DNA of 64,000 nt from WHTI01 sp963826105 (GTDB lineage Bacteria > Actinomycetota > CADDZG01 > WHSQ01). The translations under genes and the position numbers were made by a program. The stretch is from NCBI GenBank assembly GCA_963826105.1, contig CAWGWA010000013.1:186001-250000 (forward strand), read 5' to 3'. A model generated the notes under the pieces. The model was not told where the DNA came from. It saw nothing but the letters and a program-made list of their open reading frames with translations, and searched no databases. Of this stretch, positions 8,479-17,192 are shown piece after piece; the stretch's first letter is position 1; every line of letters begins with the position of its first letter.

Positions 8479-9978
8479 ATGACCGAGCATGCGGTGGTGA
8501 TCGCCGGCGGGGGCCCGACGGGACTGATGTTGGCGGGGGAGTTGGCGCTGGCGGGAGTGGACGTCGCGATCGTCGAGCGGCGCCCGAACCAGGACCTCCC
8601 CGGCTCGCGCGCCGGCGGTCTGCACTCCCGCACGATCGAGATTCTCGACCAGCGTGGGATCGCCGATCGGTTCCTGTCGGAGGGGCAGGTGGCCCAGGTC
8701 CAGGGTTTCGCCTTCAACCGCTTGGACATCAGCGACTTTCCCACCCGGCATAACTACGGGCTTGGGCTCTGGCAGAACCACATCGAACGGATCCTCGCCG
8801 GCTGGGTCGACGAGCTGGCGGTGACGATCTATCGCGGACGTGACGTGACGGGCCTGGCGCAGGACGACGCCGGTGTCGAAGTTCACCTATCCGAGGAGGG
8901 GTCGTTGCGCGCGGAGTACCTCGTCGGTTGCGACGGAGGACGCAGTCTCGTCCGCAAGACGGCGGGCATCGATTTCCCGGGGTGGGATCCGACGATGAGC
9001 GCCTTGCTCGCCGAGGGCGAGGTTGCCGAGGAGCCCGAATTGGGCATCCGCCAGGACGACCTCGGCACTCACGCCTTCAACAGGAAGGACTACGAGATCA
9101 TCGACGGCGAGATCGTCTACGCAGACGCGGGGCCGGTGGGGATCATGGTGACCGAACGACAACCTGCCCCCTCGACCGAACCGACGCTACGTGATCTCAG
9201 CGAGGCCCTCATCACCGTCTACGGGACCGATTACGGAGTCCACAGCCTGACTTGGATCACCAGGTTCACTGATACGACCCGTCAGGCCGCGTCATACCGG
9301 GACGGACGGGTGCTGCTGGCTGGCGATGCCGCGCACGTGCATTCCCCGGCGGGTGGTCAAGGCCTCAACACCGGGGTTCAGGATGCGGTGAACCTGGGAT
9401 GGAAGCTGGCCCAGGTGGTCAAAGGGATCTCGCCTCCAAGCCTCCTCGATACGTACCACTCAGAGCGCCATCCGGTCGGCGCGCGCGTGCTGCGCAACAC
9501 GATGGCGCAGGTCGCGCTCATGCGCCCCGCCGACACCCGCCTCGAGGCCTTGCGCGAATCCGTGGCCGAGCTGCTGAGCATGGATGAGCCGCGCAAGCGG
9601 TTCGCCGGGATGTTGACCGGTCTGGACATCCATTACGAACTCGGCGAGGGACACCCGCTGCTTGGCCGTCGAATGCCCGACCTCGACCTGGAGACGGCCG
9701 CCGGCCCCGTGCGGGTGTTCACCCTGCTCCACACTGCACGACCCGTGCTGCTCAACTTCGGTGAGCCCGGCGGCTTCGACATCACTCCGTGGGCCGATAG
9801 CGTTCAGATGATCGATGCCAGATTCGACGGCTCGTGGGAGCTTCCGGTACTCGGTGCGGTCACTCCGCCGAAGGCGGTATTGATCCGACCGGACGGATAT
9901 GTCGCCTGGGTTGGGAAGCTCACCGAAGGGGAGCTCACCGAGGCGCTCACCACCTGGTTCGGACCCCCGGCTCCATAA
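8479..9978 (+). CDS. FAD-dependent aromatic-ring monooxygenase (PheA/TfdB-like)
   Basis: A 499-residue protein. VVIAGGGPTGLMLAGELALA near the start is the GxGxxG dinucleotide-binding motif. YLVGCDGGRSLVRKTAG is the DG motif, and LLAGDAAHVHSPAGGQGLNT is the GD motif that contacts FAD ribitol. The last ~130 residues form the thioredoxin-like C-terminal domain seen in phenol and polyketide hydroxylases such as RdmE. Such enzymes insert one oxygen atom into an aromatic or polyketide substrate using NAD(P)H. The start at 8479 avoids the preceding nuclease-remnant overlap. No substrate can be inferred because no pathway genes surround it. Confidence 0.85.
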   Translation: MTEHAVVIAGGGPTGLMLAGELALAGVDVAIVERRPNQDLPGSRAGGLHSRTIEILDQRGIADRFLSEGQVAQVQGFAFNRLDISDFPTRHNYGLGLWQNHIERILAGWVDELAVTIYRGRDVTGLAQDDAGVEVHLSEEGSLRAEYLVGCDGGRSLVRKTAGIDFPGWDPTMSALLAEGEVAEEPELGIRQDDLGTHAFNRKDYEIIDGEIVYADAGPVGIMVTERQPAPSTEPTLRDLSEALITVYGTDYGVHSLTWITRFTDTTRQAASYRDGRVLLAGDAAHVHSPAGGQGLNTGVQDAVNLGWKLAQVVKGISPPSLLDTYHSERHPVGARVLRNTMAQVALMRPADTRLEALRESVAELLSMDEPRKRFAGMLTGLDIHYELGEGHPLLGRRMPDLDLETAAGPVRVFTLLHTARPVLLNFGEPGGFDITPWADSVQMIDARFDGSWELPVLGAVTPPKAVLIRPDGYVAWVGKLTEGELTEALTTWFGPPAP

Positions 9979-10028
9979 CGCATGCCTCCCGTAACGATTT
10001 CGGAACGCCGTTCTAGGAATCTCTGGTC

Positions 10029-11246
10029 GTGAGAGAACCTATGCAGCGAGTGGGTGCCTGGTTGCTGGCAACGGCCACCATCGGGTTGCTGGGCGCTGCC
10101 CTAGTGATCGAGGCAACGTCGCGGGACGGGATCGAGTGGCTGGGCGAGACCAGCAGTCTGCCGGTGATCGCTCCTGCGATCTCGGCGCTGGTCGGTGCGG
10201 TCATCATCGACCGCAAGGGCTCCCACACCGTGGGCTGGTTGCTCTGTTTCTCCGGACTCGCAATGGGATTCGCTCACCTGGGCGGCGCCATGGATGCTGA
10301 TCCGGCAGGAACGCCTTCTACGGTTGAGGATCTGTTGATCTGGTCGGTCACCTGGGGTTTCTTCCTGGGCTACGGCCTGGTGCCGGGTCTGATGGTCTAC
10401 GTCTTTCCCAGCGGTCACCTCACGTCGCGCCGATGGCGCTGGTTCTTCGGCGGCTCGATGCTGGCGCTCGCCATCAGCGTGGTGGGATACGCCCTCAAGC
10501 CCGGTCCCATCGAGGACCTCCCTCAAAGGACAAATCCCTACGGGATAGGGGGAGCGGCGGGGGACCTCATGAGCGTGATAAGCGACCTCGCCTGGCCGGT
10601 CTTGATCGTCGCGATCCTCGGAGGAGTCGTATCGCTGAACCAGCGACGCCGGCAAGGAAGCGCCCAGGAACGGCAGCAGATCAAGTGGATCCTCTTCGCC
10701 GTCATCGCCCTCTCGGTGTTCTCCGTTTTCTGGGGGATAGTCGAGGCACTGGGCCAGGAACAGATCGCGGGGATCGGCTCGGCTTTCTTCCTCCCAACCC
10801 TGCCCTTGGCGATCGGCATCTCGATCCTCAAGTACCGGCTCTACGACCTCGAGTTGGTCGTCAACAAGACGCTTGTCTACGGTTCGCTCACGGTCCTACT
10901 CGCGGGGGCGTACCTGGGCGTCGTGTTGGTCCTCCAAGGGGTTCTTGGTCCCTGGACGACCGGTTCCGATCTAGCCGTGGTGGGATCCACCTTGGCCGTT
11001 GCTGCTCTGGCGAGGCCGATGCGCAGCCGGGTTCAAGGGTTCATCGATAGGCGCTTCTACCGCGGCAAATACGACGCCACCGAGCTGCTGGAGAGTTTCG
11101 CATCACGTCTCCGCGAGGAGGTCGATCTCGACTCGCTAAGCCAGGACCTCATCGACGTCGTGGGTAAGGCGATGCAACCGACGCACACCTCGCTCTGGTT
11201 AAGAGGCGGCGTCAGGACCGAGACCCTCGGCTTGACGTCCGGCTAG
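10029..11246 (+). CDS. Polytopic membrane protein resembling a sensor-kinase input region
   Basis: A 405-residue protein with about nine hydrophobic segments in the first ~310 residues (e.g. VGAWLLATATIGLLGAALVI and LVPGLMVYVFP). A soluble tail follows with VQGFIDRRFYRGKYDATELL, then SFASRLREEVDLDSLSQDLI and MQPTHTSLWLR. This tail is common in actinobacterial membrane proteins related to histidine kinases and precedes GAF/kinase domains in the long forms. Here it stops before any catalytic domain. Function is not known; it may be an orphan sensor module. GTG 10029 is used; ATG 10041 is an alternative. It lies downstream of the monooxygenase by 50 bp on the same strand. Confidence 0.6.
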   Translation: MREPMQRVGAWLLATATIGLLGAALVIEATSRDGIEWLGETSSLPVIAPAISALVGAVIIDRKGSHTVGWLLCFSGLAMGFAHLGGAMDADPAGTPSTVEDLLIWSVTWGFFLGYGLVPGLMVYVFPSGHLTSRRWRWFFGGSMLALAISVVGYALKPGPIEDLPQRTNPYGIGGAAGDLMSVISDLAWPVLIVAILGGVVSLNQRRRQGSAQERQQIKWILFAVIALSVFSVFWGIVEALGQEQIAGIGSAFFLPTLPLAIGISILKYRLYDLELVVNKTLVYGSLTVLLAGAYLGVVLVLQGVLGPWTTGSDLAVVGSTLAVAALARPMRSRVQGFIDRRFYRGKYDATELLESFASRLREEVDLDSLSQDLIDVVGKAMQPTHTSLWLRGGVRTETLGLTSG

Positions 11247-12169
11247 TCCCCCTTGTTCCGCGCAGCCCACGGGGACAGCAGCGCATAGATCGCTTCGTTG
11301 GCGGGAACGGGAATGCCGTGGCGACGGCCGAGTTTCACAACGTGCCCATTGAGCGCCTCGAGTTCCATCGGCTTGTCGTGCTCGAGGTCGTAGTGAAGCG
11401 AGGAGAACGCTCCGGCATCAAGGTCTCTCGCGAATCCCATGGTCTGCTCGGCGGTGTGGTCGCCGATAGCGATGCCCTCGGCGACCGCCACGGCGCAGAC
11501 CTCGTTCACGACCTCCCGATACATCCTCCAGGCCTCCGGATCCTCTCGCAACGCGCCGGCCGGCAACCTGGCGGCGGTGCTCATCCCCGCCTGGGCACAG
11601 ATGAAGACGAACTTCCTCCACATCAGGACCTTGATGTTCTCGGAGATATCGGAGTCAACGCCCGCGTCGCGCAGCGCCGAATCGAAACGCTTCGCGCGAT
11701 CCGTCGTACGCCCGTGCATCTCCCCGAAGATGAAACGGGCCGGGCCTCCGGTGTGATGGATCAGTCCGGGTTCCGCGATCGTCGAGAAGATGTAGGCGGC
11801 CCCGCCGAGTACATGTGTGGGGCCGATCACCTCGGCGATCTTGGCCTCGTTGTCGACACCGTTCTGGAACGAGACGACCGCGGTGTCCTCGCCCAGGAGG
11901 GGCTCTAGCCGCCCGGCTGCCCGTTCGGTCTCGGTCGCTTTCACCGTGAAGACCACGACATCCACCGGTCCGATCTCTCCGGGATCGTCGGTCGCGGGCA
12001 CGCTCACCTTGACGTCCCCGAGCCCGCTCTTCACCCTCAGCCCATCGTTCTTCAGGGCTTCGAGGTGCGATCCCCGCGCCACAAGGTGAACCTCCGCGGT
12101 TCCCGCGTCGGCCATCCGGGCGCCGAGGTATGCCCCGACCCCGCCGGCACCGAACACTGCGATCCTCAT
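11243..12169 (-). CDS. panE: 2-dehydropantoate 2-reductase family protein
   Basis: A 308-residue protein opening MRIAVFGAGGVGAYLGARMA, the NADPH-binding Rossmann motif. KVLMWRKFVFICAQAGMSTA corresponds to the ApbA/PanE C-terminal segment with the catalytic Lys and the following Asn/Gln-rich helix, and GHVVKLGRRHGIPVPANEAI is the typical terminal helix. The family reduces ketopantoate to pantoate (coenzyme A synthesis), but many paralogues act on other 2-oxo acids. The ATG lies immediately after the stop of the upstream ABC permease, so it is the last gene of the importer operon. This placement hints that its substrate may be supplied by that importer rather than being ketopantoate. Confidence 0.82.
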   Translation of the reverse strand: MRIAVFGAGGVGAYLGARMADAGTAEVHLVARGSHLEALKNDGLRVKSGLGDVKVSVPATDDPGEIGPVDVVVFTVKATETERAAGRLEPLLGEDTAVVSFQNGVDNEAKIAEVIGPTHVLGGAAYIFSTIAEPGLIHHTGGPARFIFGEMHGRTTDRAKRFDSALRDAGVDSDISENIKVLMWRKFVFICAQAGMSTAARLPAGALREDPEAWRMYREVVNEVCAVAVAEGIAIGDHTAEQTMGFARDLDAGAFSSLHYDLEHDKPMELEALNGHVVKLGRRHGIPVPANEAIYALLSPWAARNKGD

Positions 12170-12170
12170 G

Positions 12171-13094
12171 TCAGCCCTTGACTGCGCCCATAGTGAAGCC
12201 CGAGATGAAGCGACCGAGCAGAAGGTTGAAGACGAACGCGATCGGTAGGGCGACGAAGACAACTGCGGCCTGCAATGACTGCCAGAAGAAGACGTCGCCG
12301 CGGATCAACTCGGTGGGGATCCCGATGCTGATGGTCTTCTCCGCGGTCGACGAGATGAAGGCCAGCGCGTAGATGAATTCGTGTGCCGAGAGAGTGAACG
12401 CGAAGACGATGACTGCGACGATCCCGGGGAAGGTCAGTGGCACAACGACGCGAACGAAAGCTCCGACGCGGCTATAGCCGTCTACCATCGCCTGTTCCTC
12501 GATGTCTCTCGGGATGCCCTTGAGGAATCCGACCAGCAGCCAGACCGAGACCGGGATCGTGATCGTTGGATAGATAAGCACGAGGGACCAAGTGTTGTTG
12601 AGGAGTCCGGCCGTGCCGACGACCCGCGTTAGTGGGATGAACAGCAAGGTCGCCGGGATCAGGTACACGAAGAAGATCGCGATCCCGAGGGCTCCGCTCC
12701 ACTTCATGTCCAGGCGGGCCAGCGCGTAGGCCGCCGGGAGCCCGATGACGAGAGTGATCGAAACGACCAGGAACCCAACCCAGAAGGTGTTCCAGGCGAA
12801 CGTCAGGAACTGGGTGTCCGAGAGCAGGAACCTCCAGTGCTCGAGTGTTGGAGGCAGGTTGTAGATGAACGGGTTATTGGCCTTGGTGTAGAGGTCGGGG
12901 TTCGATTTGAACGACGTGATCGTGCTCCATATGAACGGACCCGCAGAGACCAAGGCGGCCAGGATGGCGACAACGTAAAGGAGGGTCCGACCCCGAACCA
13001 CACGCCGGCGGCTCCGGCTGCGTGCGTTCTCGACCTCCCGCTCGTTGGTGATATCGACCGACTTTGTTGCGAGCCCGTGAGGTTCATCGGGCAT
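12171..13094 (-). CDS. ABC sugar-type importer, inner-membrane permease (MalG-like)
   Basis: A 307-residue protein with six predicted membrane helices, the first at VVAILAALVSAGPFIWSTIT. The cytoplasmic EAA loop, EEQAMVDGYSRVGAFVRVVV, which docks on the ATPase, is clear at about residues 198-217. The N-terminal ~35 residues are charged and cytoplasmic. It matches the carbohydrate (CUT1) permease family of the MalG/UgpE type. The ATG follows the stop of the first permease with no spacer (TAGATG), and its own stop is followed by the PanE start, showing tight coupling. Confidence 0.88.
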   Translation of the reverse strand: MPDEPHGLATKSVDITNEREVENARSRSRRRVVRGRTLLYVVAILAALVSAGPFIWSTITSFKSNPDLYTKANNPFIYNLPPTLEHWRFLLSDTQFLTFAWNTFWVGFLVVSITLVIGLPAAYALARLDMKWSGALGIAIFFVYLIPATLLFIPLTRVVGTAGLLNNTWSLVLIYPTITIPVSVWLLVGFLKGIPRDIEEQAMVDGYSRVGAFVRVVVPLTFPGIVAVIVFAFTLSAHEFIYALAFISSTAEKTISIGIPTELIRGDVFFWQSLQAAVVFVALPIAFVFNLLLGRFISGFTMGAVKG

Positions 13095-14015
13095 CTACAT
13101 CACCTCCGACCGTCGTACGACGCGCAGGATAGCGATCGCCGCAGCCAGCAGGAGAGGAAACAGGAACAGTGCAACCGCGGCGCCCTGCGCGAGATCCCCG
13201 CCCTCGATCCCCTTGAAATACGCCCAGCTCGACAAGGTTTGGGTCGATTGCGTGGGACCCCCGCGGGTCAGGATGAAGACGATCGTCATGTCGGCGAACG
13301 TGAGGATCGAGCCAAACAGGGCCGCGACGGCGGTGATCGGGAGGGTCAGAGGAAGTGTGATCTCCCGGAAGGTCCGCCACGGACTTGCGCCGTCGATCTC
13401 CGCCGCGTCCTTGATGTCGTCGGGGATCGCCATGTGGCCGGCCATGACGATGACGGTCGCCACGGGGACGATCCTCCACACGTTGACCGCGATGATCGAT
13501 CCCATCGCGAGGACGGGGCGGCCGAGCCAGTACATGTTCTCTTCGATGAGACCGGCCCACCGCAGCACCCAGTCGATCGGGCTGAAGATCGAATGCAGGA
13601 GCCACAGCCACGAGACTGCGGCGAGGGAGATCGGGGTGGTCCAGGGGAGAAGCACGCAGAAACGCACGAGCCATTTGCCTTTGAAGTCTTTGATCAGTAC
13701 CCGTGCCAGAACGTTCGCGATCAGCACGACGAACGTCATCGAGATGATGGTGAACGTCAGGGTGTTCCACAACGACGTCCAGAACACCTTTGAATCGAAG
13801 ATCGCTCGCCATTGACGGAGTCCGACGAAGTCGAGGCTCGGATTCCCAGTGGTGACGTCGCTGAAGCTGAACAGGATCGCCAGAATGAAGGGAAATGCGA
13901 CCAGCCCGATGATGTAGATGAAGGTCGGGATCAGAAAGAGCTTAGCGAGGACGCTCTCGCGATCGGCGAGTTTCCTCTTGGGGGGCGCTTCCCTGACGGC
14001 TTGTACTTGTGTCAC
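13095..14015 (-). CDS. ABC sugar-type importer, permease (MalF/UgpA-like)
   Basis: A 306-residue protein with six membrane helices, the first at LIPTFIYIIGLVAFPFILAI. The EAA loop, IKDAAEIDGASPWRTFREIT, marks the ATPase contact. It forms the heterodimeric channel with the downstream MalG-like permease. The GTG start at 14015 overlaps the ATPase stop by two bases (GTGA). The order binding protein - ATPase - permease - permease is somewhat unusual for carbohydrate importers, where the ATPase is often distant or shared; here it is a complete dedicated set. Confidence 0.88.
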   Translation of the reverse strand: MTQVQAVREAPPKRKLADRESVLAKLFLIPTFIYIIGLVAFPFILAILFSFSDVTTGNPSLDFVGLRQWRAIFDSKVFWTSLWNTLTFTIISMTFVVLIANVLARVLIKDFKGKWLVRFCVLLPWTTPISLAAVSWLWLLHSIFSPIDWVLRWAGLIEENMYWLGRPVLAMGSIIAVNVWRIVPVATVIVMAGHMAIPDDIKDAAEIDGASPWRTFREITLPLTLPITAVAALFGSILTFADMTIVFILTRGGPTQSTQTLSSWAYFKGIEGGDLAQGAAVALFLFPLLLAAAIAILRVVRRSEVM

Positions 14016-15064
14016 GTACGTACCGGCCGCGGGTCGGTCCGTTTGCCCGTATCGCCGTCGAAGAAGCGGAGATCTTTCTCGTGCACCGCGAATCGTTGTT
14101 CGGCGTCGGCCGGGACCTCGACGTCTACCGTCGCAGGGATGCGGGCAACGATATGTGCTTCCTCGGGACCGAGCCCGGTCACGGTTGCGAAAACATGGCG
14201 GTCGCCCGAGAGGTACTCGATCCTGTGGGTACGCACACTGACCTCGAGCACGCTCCCGCCGTTGCTGCTGATCGCCGCGGCTGGAAGGAAGTTCTCGGGC
14301 CGGAAGCCGAGCAGATGATCACCCCGGTCGATGAGGTTCATCGGGGGCGCCCCTATGAAGGTTGCGACGAACGTGTCGGCCGGATCGGAGTAGACCTCGC
14401 GCGGCGGTCCGATCTGGCGCACCTTCCCATCGAGGATCACCACGATCCGATCGCCGAGCCCCATCGCCTCGACCTGATCGTGGGTCACATAGATCGTGGT
14501 GGTTCCCAATCGCTCCTGGAATTGCTTGAGCTCGTCACGCGCCGAGGTCCGGAGCTTCGCGTCGAGGTTGCTGAGTGGTTCGTCCAAGAGGAAAACGTTG
14601 GGATCGCGCACGATCGCCCGTGCCAGAGCAACCCGCTGCCGCTCACCACCGGAAAGAGCGCGCGGCTTCCGGTCTAGGAGATGATCGATGCCGAGCAGCC
14701 CGGCCGCCCAGTCCGCTTTCTCGCGCTGGGTATCGGCGGGGACATCGGCGGCCTTCAGGGGAAAGATGATGTTCTCGAACACGGTCTTGTGCGGGTAGAG
14801 GGCATAGCTCTGGAACACCATGGCCACTCCGCGAGCACGAGGCGGGAGACCATTCACGACGTTGCCGGCGATGAGGATCTCGCCCTCGGTGGGCTCTTCG
14901 AGGCCGGCGATCATCCTCAGCAGGGTCGTCTTGCCACAGCCGGAGGGACCTAGGAGGACGAGGTACTCGCCCTCTTTCGTTGCGATGTCAACTCCGTCGA
15001 CCGCGAAGGCCGCCCCCTTGTCGAATTGCTTCTTTAGCCCTCGAACCTCGACGGCGTGAGCCAC
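14012..15064 (-). CDS. ABC importer ATP-binding subunit (MalK/UgpC-like)
   Basis: A 350-residue protein. Walker A GPSGCGKTT is at residues 39-47, followed by the Q-loop in VFQSYALYPHKTVFENI, the signature LSGGERQRVALARA, Walker B FLLDEPLSNLD and the H-loop YVTHDQVEA. The last ~110 residues (RPENFLP onward) are the TOBE/MalK regulatory domain. It hydrolyses ATP to drive import through the two downstream permeases. I chose the GTG at 15064, placed just after GGAGGGAG, rather than the much longer open frame, whose extra ~67 residues overlap the binding-protein gene and are Arg/Ser-rich shadow. Confidence 0.88.
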   Translation of the reverse strand: MAHAVEVRGLKKQFDKGAAFAVDGVDIATKEGEYLVLLGPSGCGKTTLLRMIAGLEEPTEGEILIAGNVVNGLPPRARGVAMVFQSYALYPHKTVFENIIFPLKAADVPADTQREKADWAAGLLGIDHLLDRKPRALSGGERQRVALARAIVRDPNVFLLDEPLSNLDAKLRTSARDELKQFQERLGTTTIYVTHDQVEAMGLGDRIVVILDGKVRQIGPPREVYSDPADTFVATFIGAPPMNLIDRGDHLLGFRPENFLPAAAISSNGGSVLEVSVRTHRIEYLSGDRHVFATVTGLGPEEAHIVARIPATVDVEVPADAEQRFAVHEKDLRFFDGDTGKRTDPRPVRT

Positions 15065-15113
15065 ACCTACTCCCTCCGATCGTCTTCTGTCCGCTCGGTC
15101 GGATGCGGGGGGT

Positions 15114-16526
15114 TCAGGCTCCGCCCACCAGGCCTTCGTTCTGCCATTTCTCGAAGACCTTCTCGCATTCGTCGTGGGTCTGGAGGACCGACTCCTCGGG
15201 CTCTTGCTCCCCGCGAGCCACCCTGGCCAGCATGTTCGGGAGCAGGAATGTCCCGTTGATCTCACCGATCGCGGGGTTGGCCGGACCCGGGTAGCCGAGA
15301 TTGACGGCCCAGTCGAGTGCCGTCTTCAACGGCTCGAGCTTGGTTACGTCGTCGCCCTCGAGCGCGAAGGGGTCGTCGTCGAGCCATGTGTTGAGATCGG
15401 GAACCAGATCCGGGTACCCGGGGAAGTCGTAGAGCATCGACTCGTAGGTGACCAGCGGAAGGTTGGCCGTGTAGTGGAGGAGGAACTCGTGGGCCGCGTC
15501 GACGTTCTGTGAGAACTTCGGGGAGACCCAGTTGTACATAACGTGCTGAGCGGCGAGCGCGGCCTTCGGTCCCTCGAGGGCGGAGAGGAAGAAGACATCC
15601 TTGGCGATGTCGGGGATGTTCTCCTGAGCGGTCCGCCACGCTGAGATCGAGTTCAGGATGTAGCTCAGCTCACCCGCGATCAATCCTTCGTTGTTCGACG
15701 CTGGGTTCCACGCGAAGACCTCCTCTGTCATCGCGCCCTCGAACAGTTCCTTGGCGAAGGTGACGGCGGCGATGGTGTCGTCGGACGCGAGGACGAGCTT
15801 CTCGTTCTCGTCCTGGATCGCGCCGCCGTAGGACCAGATCAGAGCGTTCGCGTACATGTTGGAGTCGAGTTCCTGTGACAACCCCAGGCCCATCTGAGTA
15901 TCGGTTTCGCTGAAGATGCGAGCGCCACCTTCGAGTAGCTCGTCCCAGGTGGTCGGCCCGTCGGGCAGGTCGACCGCTTCCCACAACGACTTGCGGTAAT
16001 TCCCCGGGTCGGGGGTCCAGGCGGGTGCGTACGCGTAGTAGTTCTCCGTCGTGGGGTTGAAGCTCGACTTCTGACAGAGAGGGAGTTGTTCGCCGAAGCG
16101 CTTGTTGGACTCATCCATGAGGTCGTTCATCGAGTTCATGCTCGGCTCGAACTGCGACAACGTCGCGATCATCTGGATCAGGTCGTGTCCCTCGCTCGCG
16201 GAGATCTCCGCTGAGATGCGAGCCGGGATGTTCGTTACGTCGATGTGATCGACGGTGACGTTGACGCCAACCCTCTCGCCCCATTCCTGAGCGAACGGAT
16301 CGAACCACGCGTCGTGATTAGGCACGAAGTGGCTCCAGAGAAGGATGCGGAGGTCGCCAGACAGTTGGGTGGATGGTTCCGTGAAGGTTTCTTCCGGTCG
16401 AGGTACCGAGGAATCCCGCTTCGCCGGGGCCTCGTTGCCTCCACAAGCTGCGGCGAGGGCCATGATGCTCGTCGCCTGGATGAACCTGCGTCGAGAGATG
16501 TCGTAGCCACGAATCAGCGGGGTCAT
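15114..16526 (-). CDS. ABC importer extracellular solute-binding lipoprotein (Tat-exported)
   Basis: A 470-residue protein. The N-terminus has SRRRFIQATSIMALAAACGG, a twin-arginine motif leading into a lipobox with Cys near residue 28, so the protein is exported folded and lipid-anchored. The mature part fits family 1 (carbohydrate/polyol) binding proteins: LRILLWSHFVPNHDAWFDPF, an acidic-rich centre, and the C-terminal FLLPNMLARVARGEQEPEES typical of sugar and spermidine-type receptors. It is the first gene of the importer operon, with GGAGGCGCC before the ATG at 16526. The ligand is not determinable; the two-lobed family binds sugars, glycerol phosphates or polyamines. Confidence 0.85.
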   Translation of the reverse strand: MTPLIRGYDISRRRFIQATSIMALAAACGGNEAPAKRDSSVPRPEETFTEPSTQLSGDLRILLWSHFVPNHDAWFDPFAQEWGERVGVNVTVDHIDVTNIPARISAEISASEGHDLIQMIATLSQFEPSMNSMNDLMDESNKRFGEQLPLCQKSSFNPTTENYYAYAPAWTPDPGNYRKSLWEAVDLPDGPTTWDELLEGGARIFSETDTQMGLGLSQELDSNMYANALIWSYGGAIQDENEKLVLASDDTIAAVTFAKELFEGAMTEEVFAWNPASNNEGLIAGELSYILNSISAWRTAQENIPDIAKDVFFLSALEGPKAALAAQHVMYNWVSPKFSQNVDAAHEFLLHYTANLPLVTYESMLYDFPGYPDLVPDLNTWLDDDPFALEGDDVTKLEPLKTALDWAVNLGYPGPANPAIGEINGTFLLPNMLARVARGEQEPEESVLQTHDECEKVFEKWQNEGLVGGA

Positions 16527-16616
16527 GGCGCCTCCTTGTGTCGACTCCTCGGGACCGTAACATAACGAACAAATCGCCCAATCGAGAGGCCACAGCGCCT
16601 GCTTCACGCCGAGCCT

Positions 16617-16622
16617 TAGCAT
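16617..16622 (+). promoter_or_regulatory. TAGCAT -10-like box
   Basis: TAGCAT ends 7 nt before the ATG at 16630 and decides that start over the ATG at 16621, which lies inside the box. The identical hexamer with the same spacing precedes the gene at 47623. Confidence 0.4.
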
Positions 16623-16629
16623 GGGGCCG

Positions 16630-17192
16630 ATGAGAGACGCTCCGCTGGGGACCCGCGTGATGCTTGGCGTCCTCGTGCTCGTGGGACTCCTCGCCTACGC
16701 GATCGTGGTCGATCTCGGGGCCAACGCCGGCAAGGTCCATCACGGCGTAAGCGTTGAGGGCTTCCGAGGTCTCGGGCCTGACGGAAAGCGATGCGTTCGG
16801 AAGACTGGAGGCGCGGGCCGAGGAACTCGAGGACCACCGGGGTCGTTTTCCAGACGGGACCCTTGTCGTTCCGCTTCGTGCCCTCGGATCTGAACTGGGA
16901 TTTCAAGGTCGACGAGACCACCGACCGCGCGATGGGGGTGGGTCGCACGGGTGGTCCATTCGGAGCGGTGTGGGACCGAGCGCGCGCGTGGATCTCGGGG
17001 GTTGAGGTCGAATGGGCAGGGAGCTTCTTTCCCCGTAGCCGCCTCGCAGGCAGCTTCAATGCACTTGAGGAGAGGGCCACCCTGTTCGGTTACGTCATCG
17101 ACCGCGACGCGTTACGCCGGGAGATTCGGTCGGCGATCAAGGACCTCCCGCGCCGATCGAGTTACGAGATTCCTCTGGTAGAACCCGACTAG
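16630..17192 (+). CDS. Peptidoglycan-binding-like (VanW/YoaR N-domain) protein, frameshifted
   Basis: It opens MRDAPLGTRVMLGVLVLVGL with one membrane helix, then VHHGVSVEG. After a frame change near 16757 comes VSGLTESDAFGRLEARAEEL, and after another near 16835 FQTGPLSFRFVPSDLNWDFK, then VGRTGGPFGAVWDRARAW. The pattern of a VxxxGxxVxGLTxxEA segment followed by a region ending in GxxG-x-x-(F/W)-x-R is the PG_binding_4 domain of VanW-family cell-wall proteins. Unlike those proteins it ends shortly after this domain (~187 residues), so no VanW domain follows. It probably sits on the outer face of the membrane. Its 3' end overlaps the convergent kinase gene by 4 bp. Confidence 0.5.

Noticed and set aside
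8287..8886. Minus-strand open frame of 199 codons
   Set aside because: Lies antisense to the FAD monooxygenase, whose motifs are unambiguous, and has no domain of its own.
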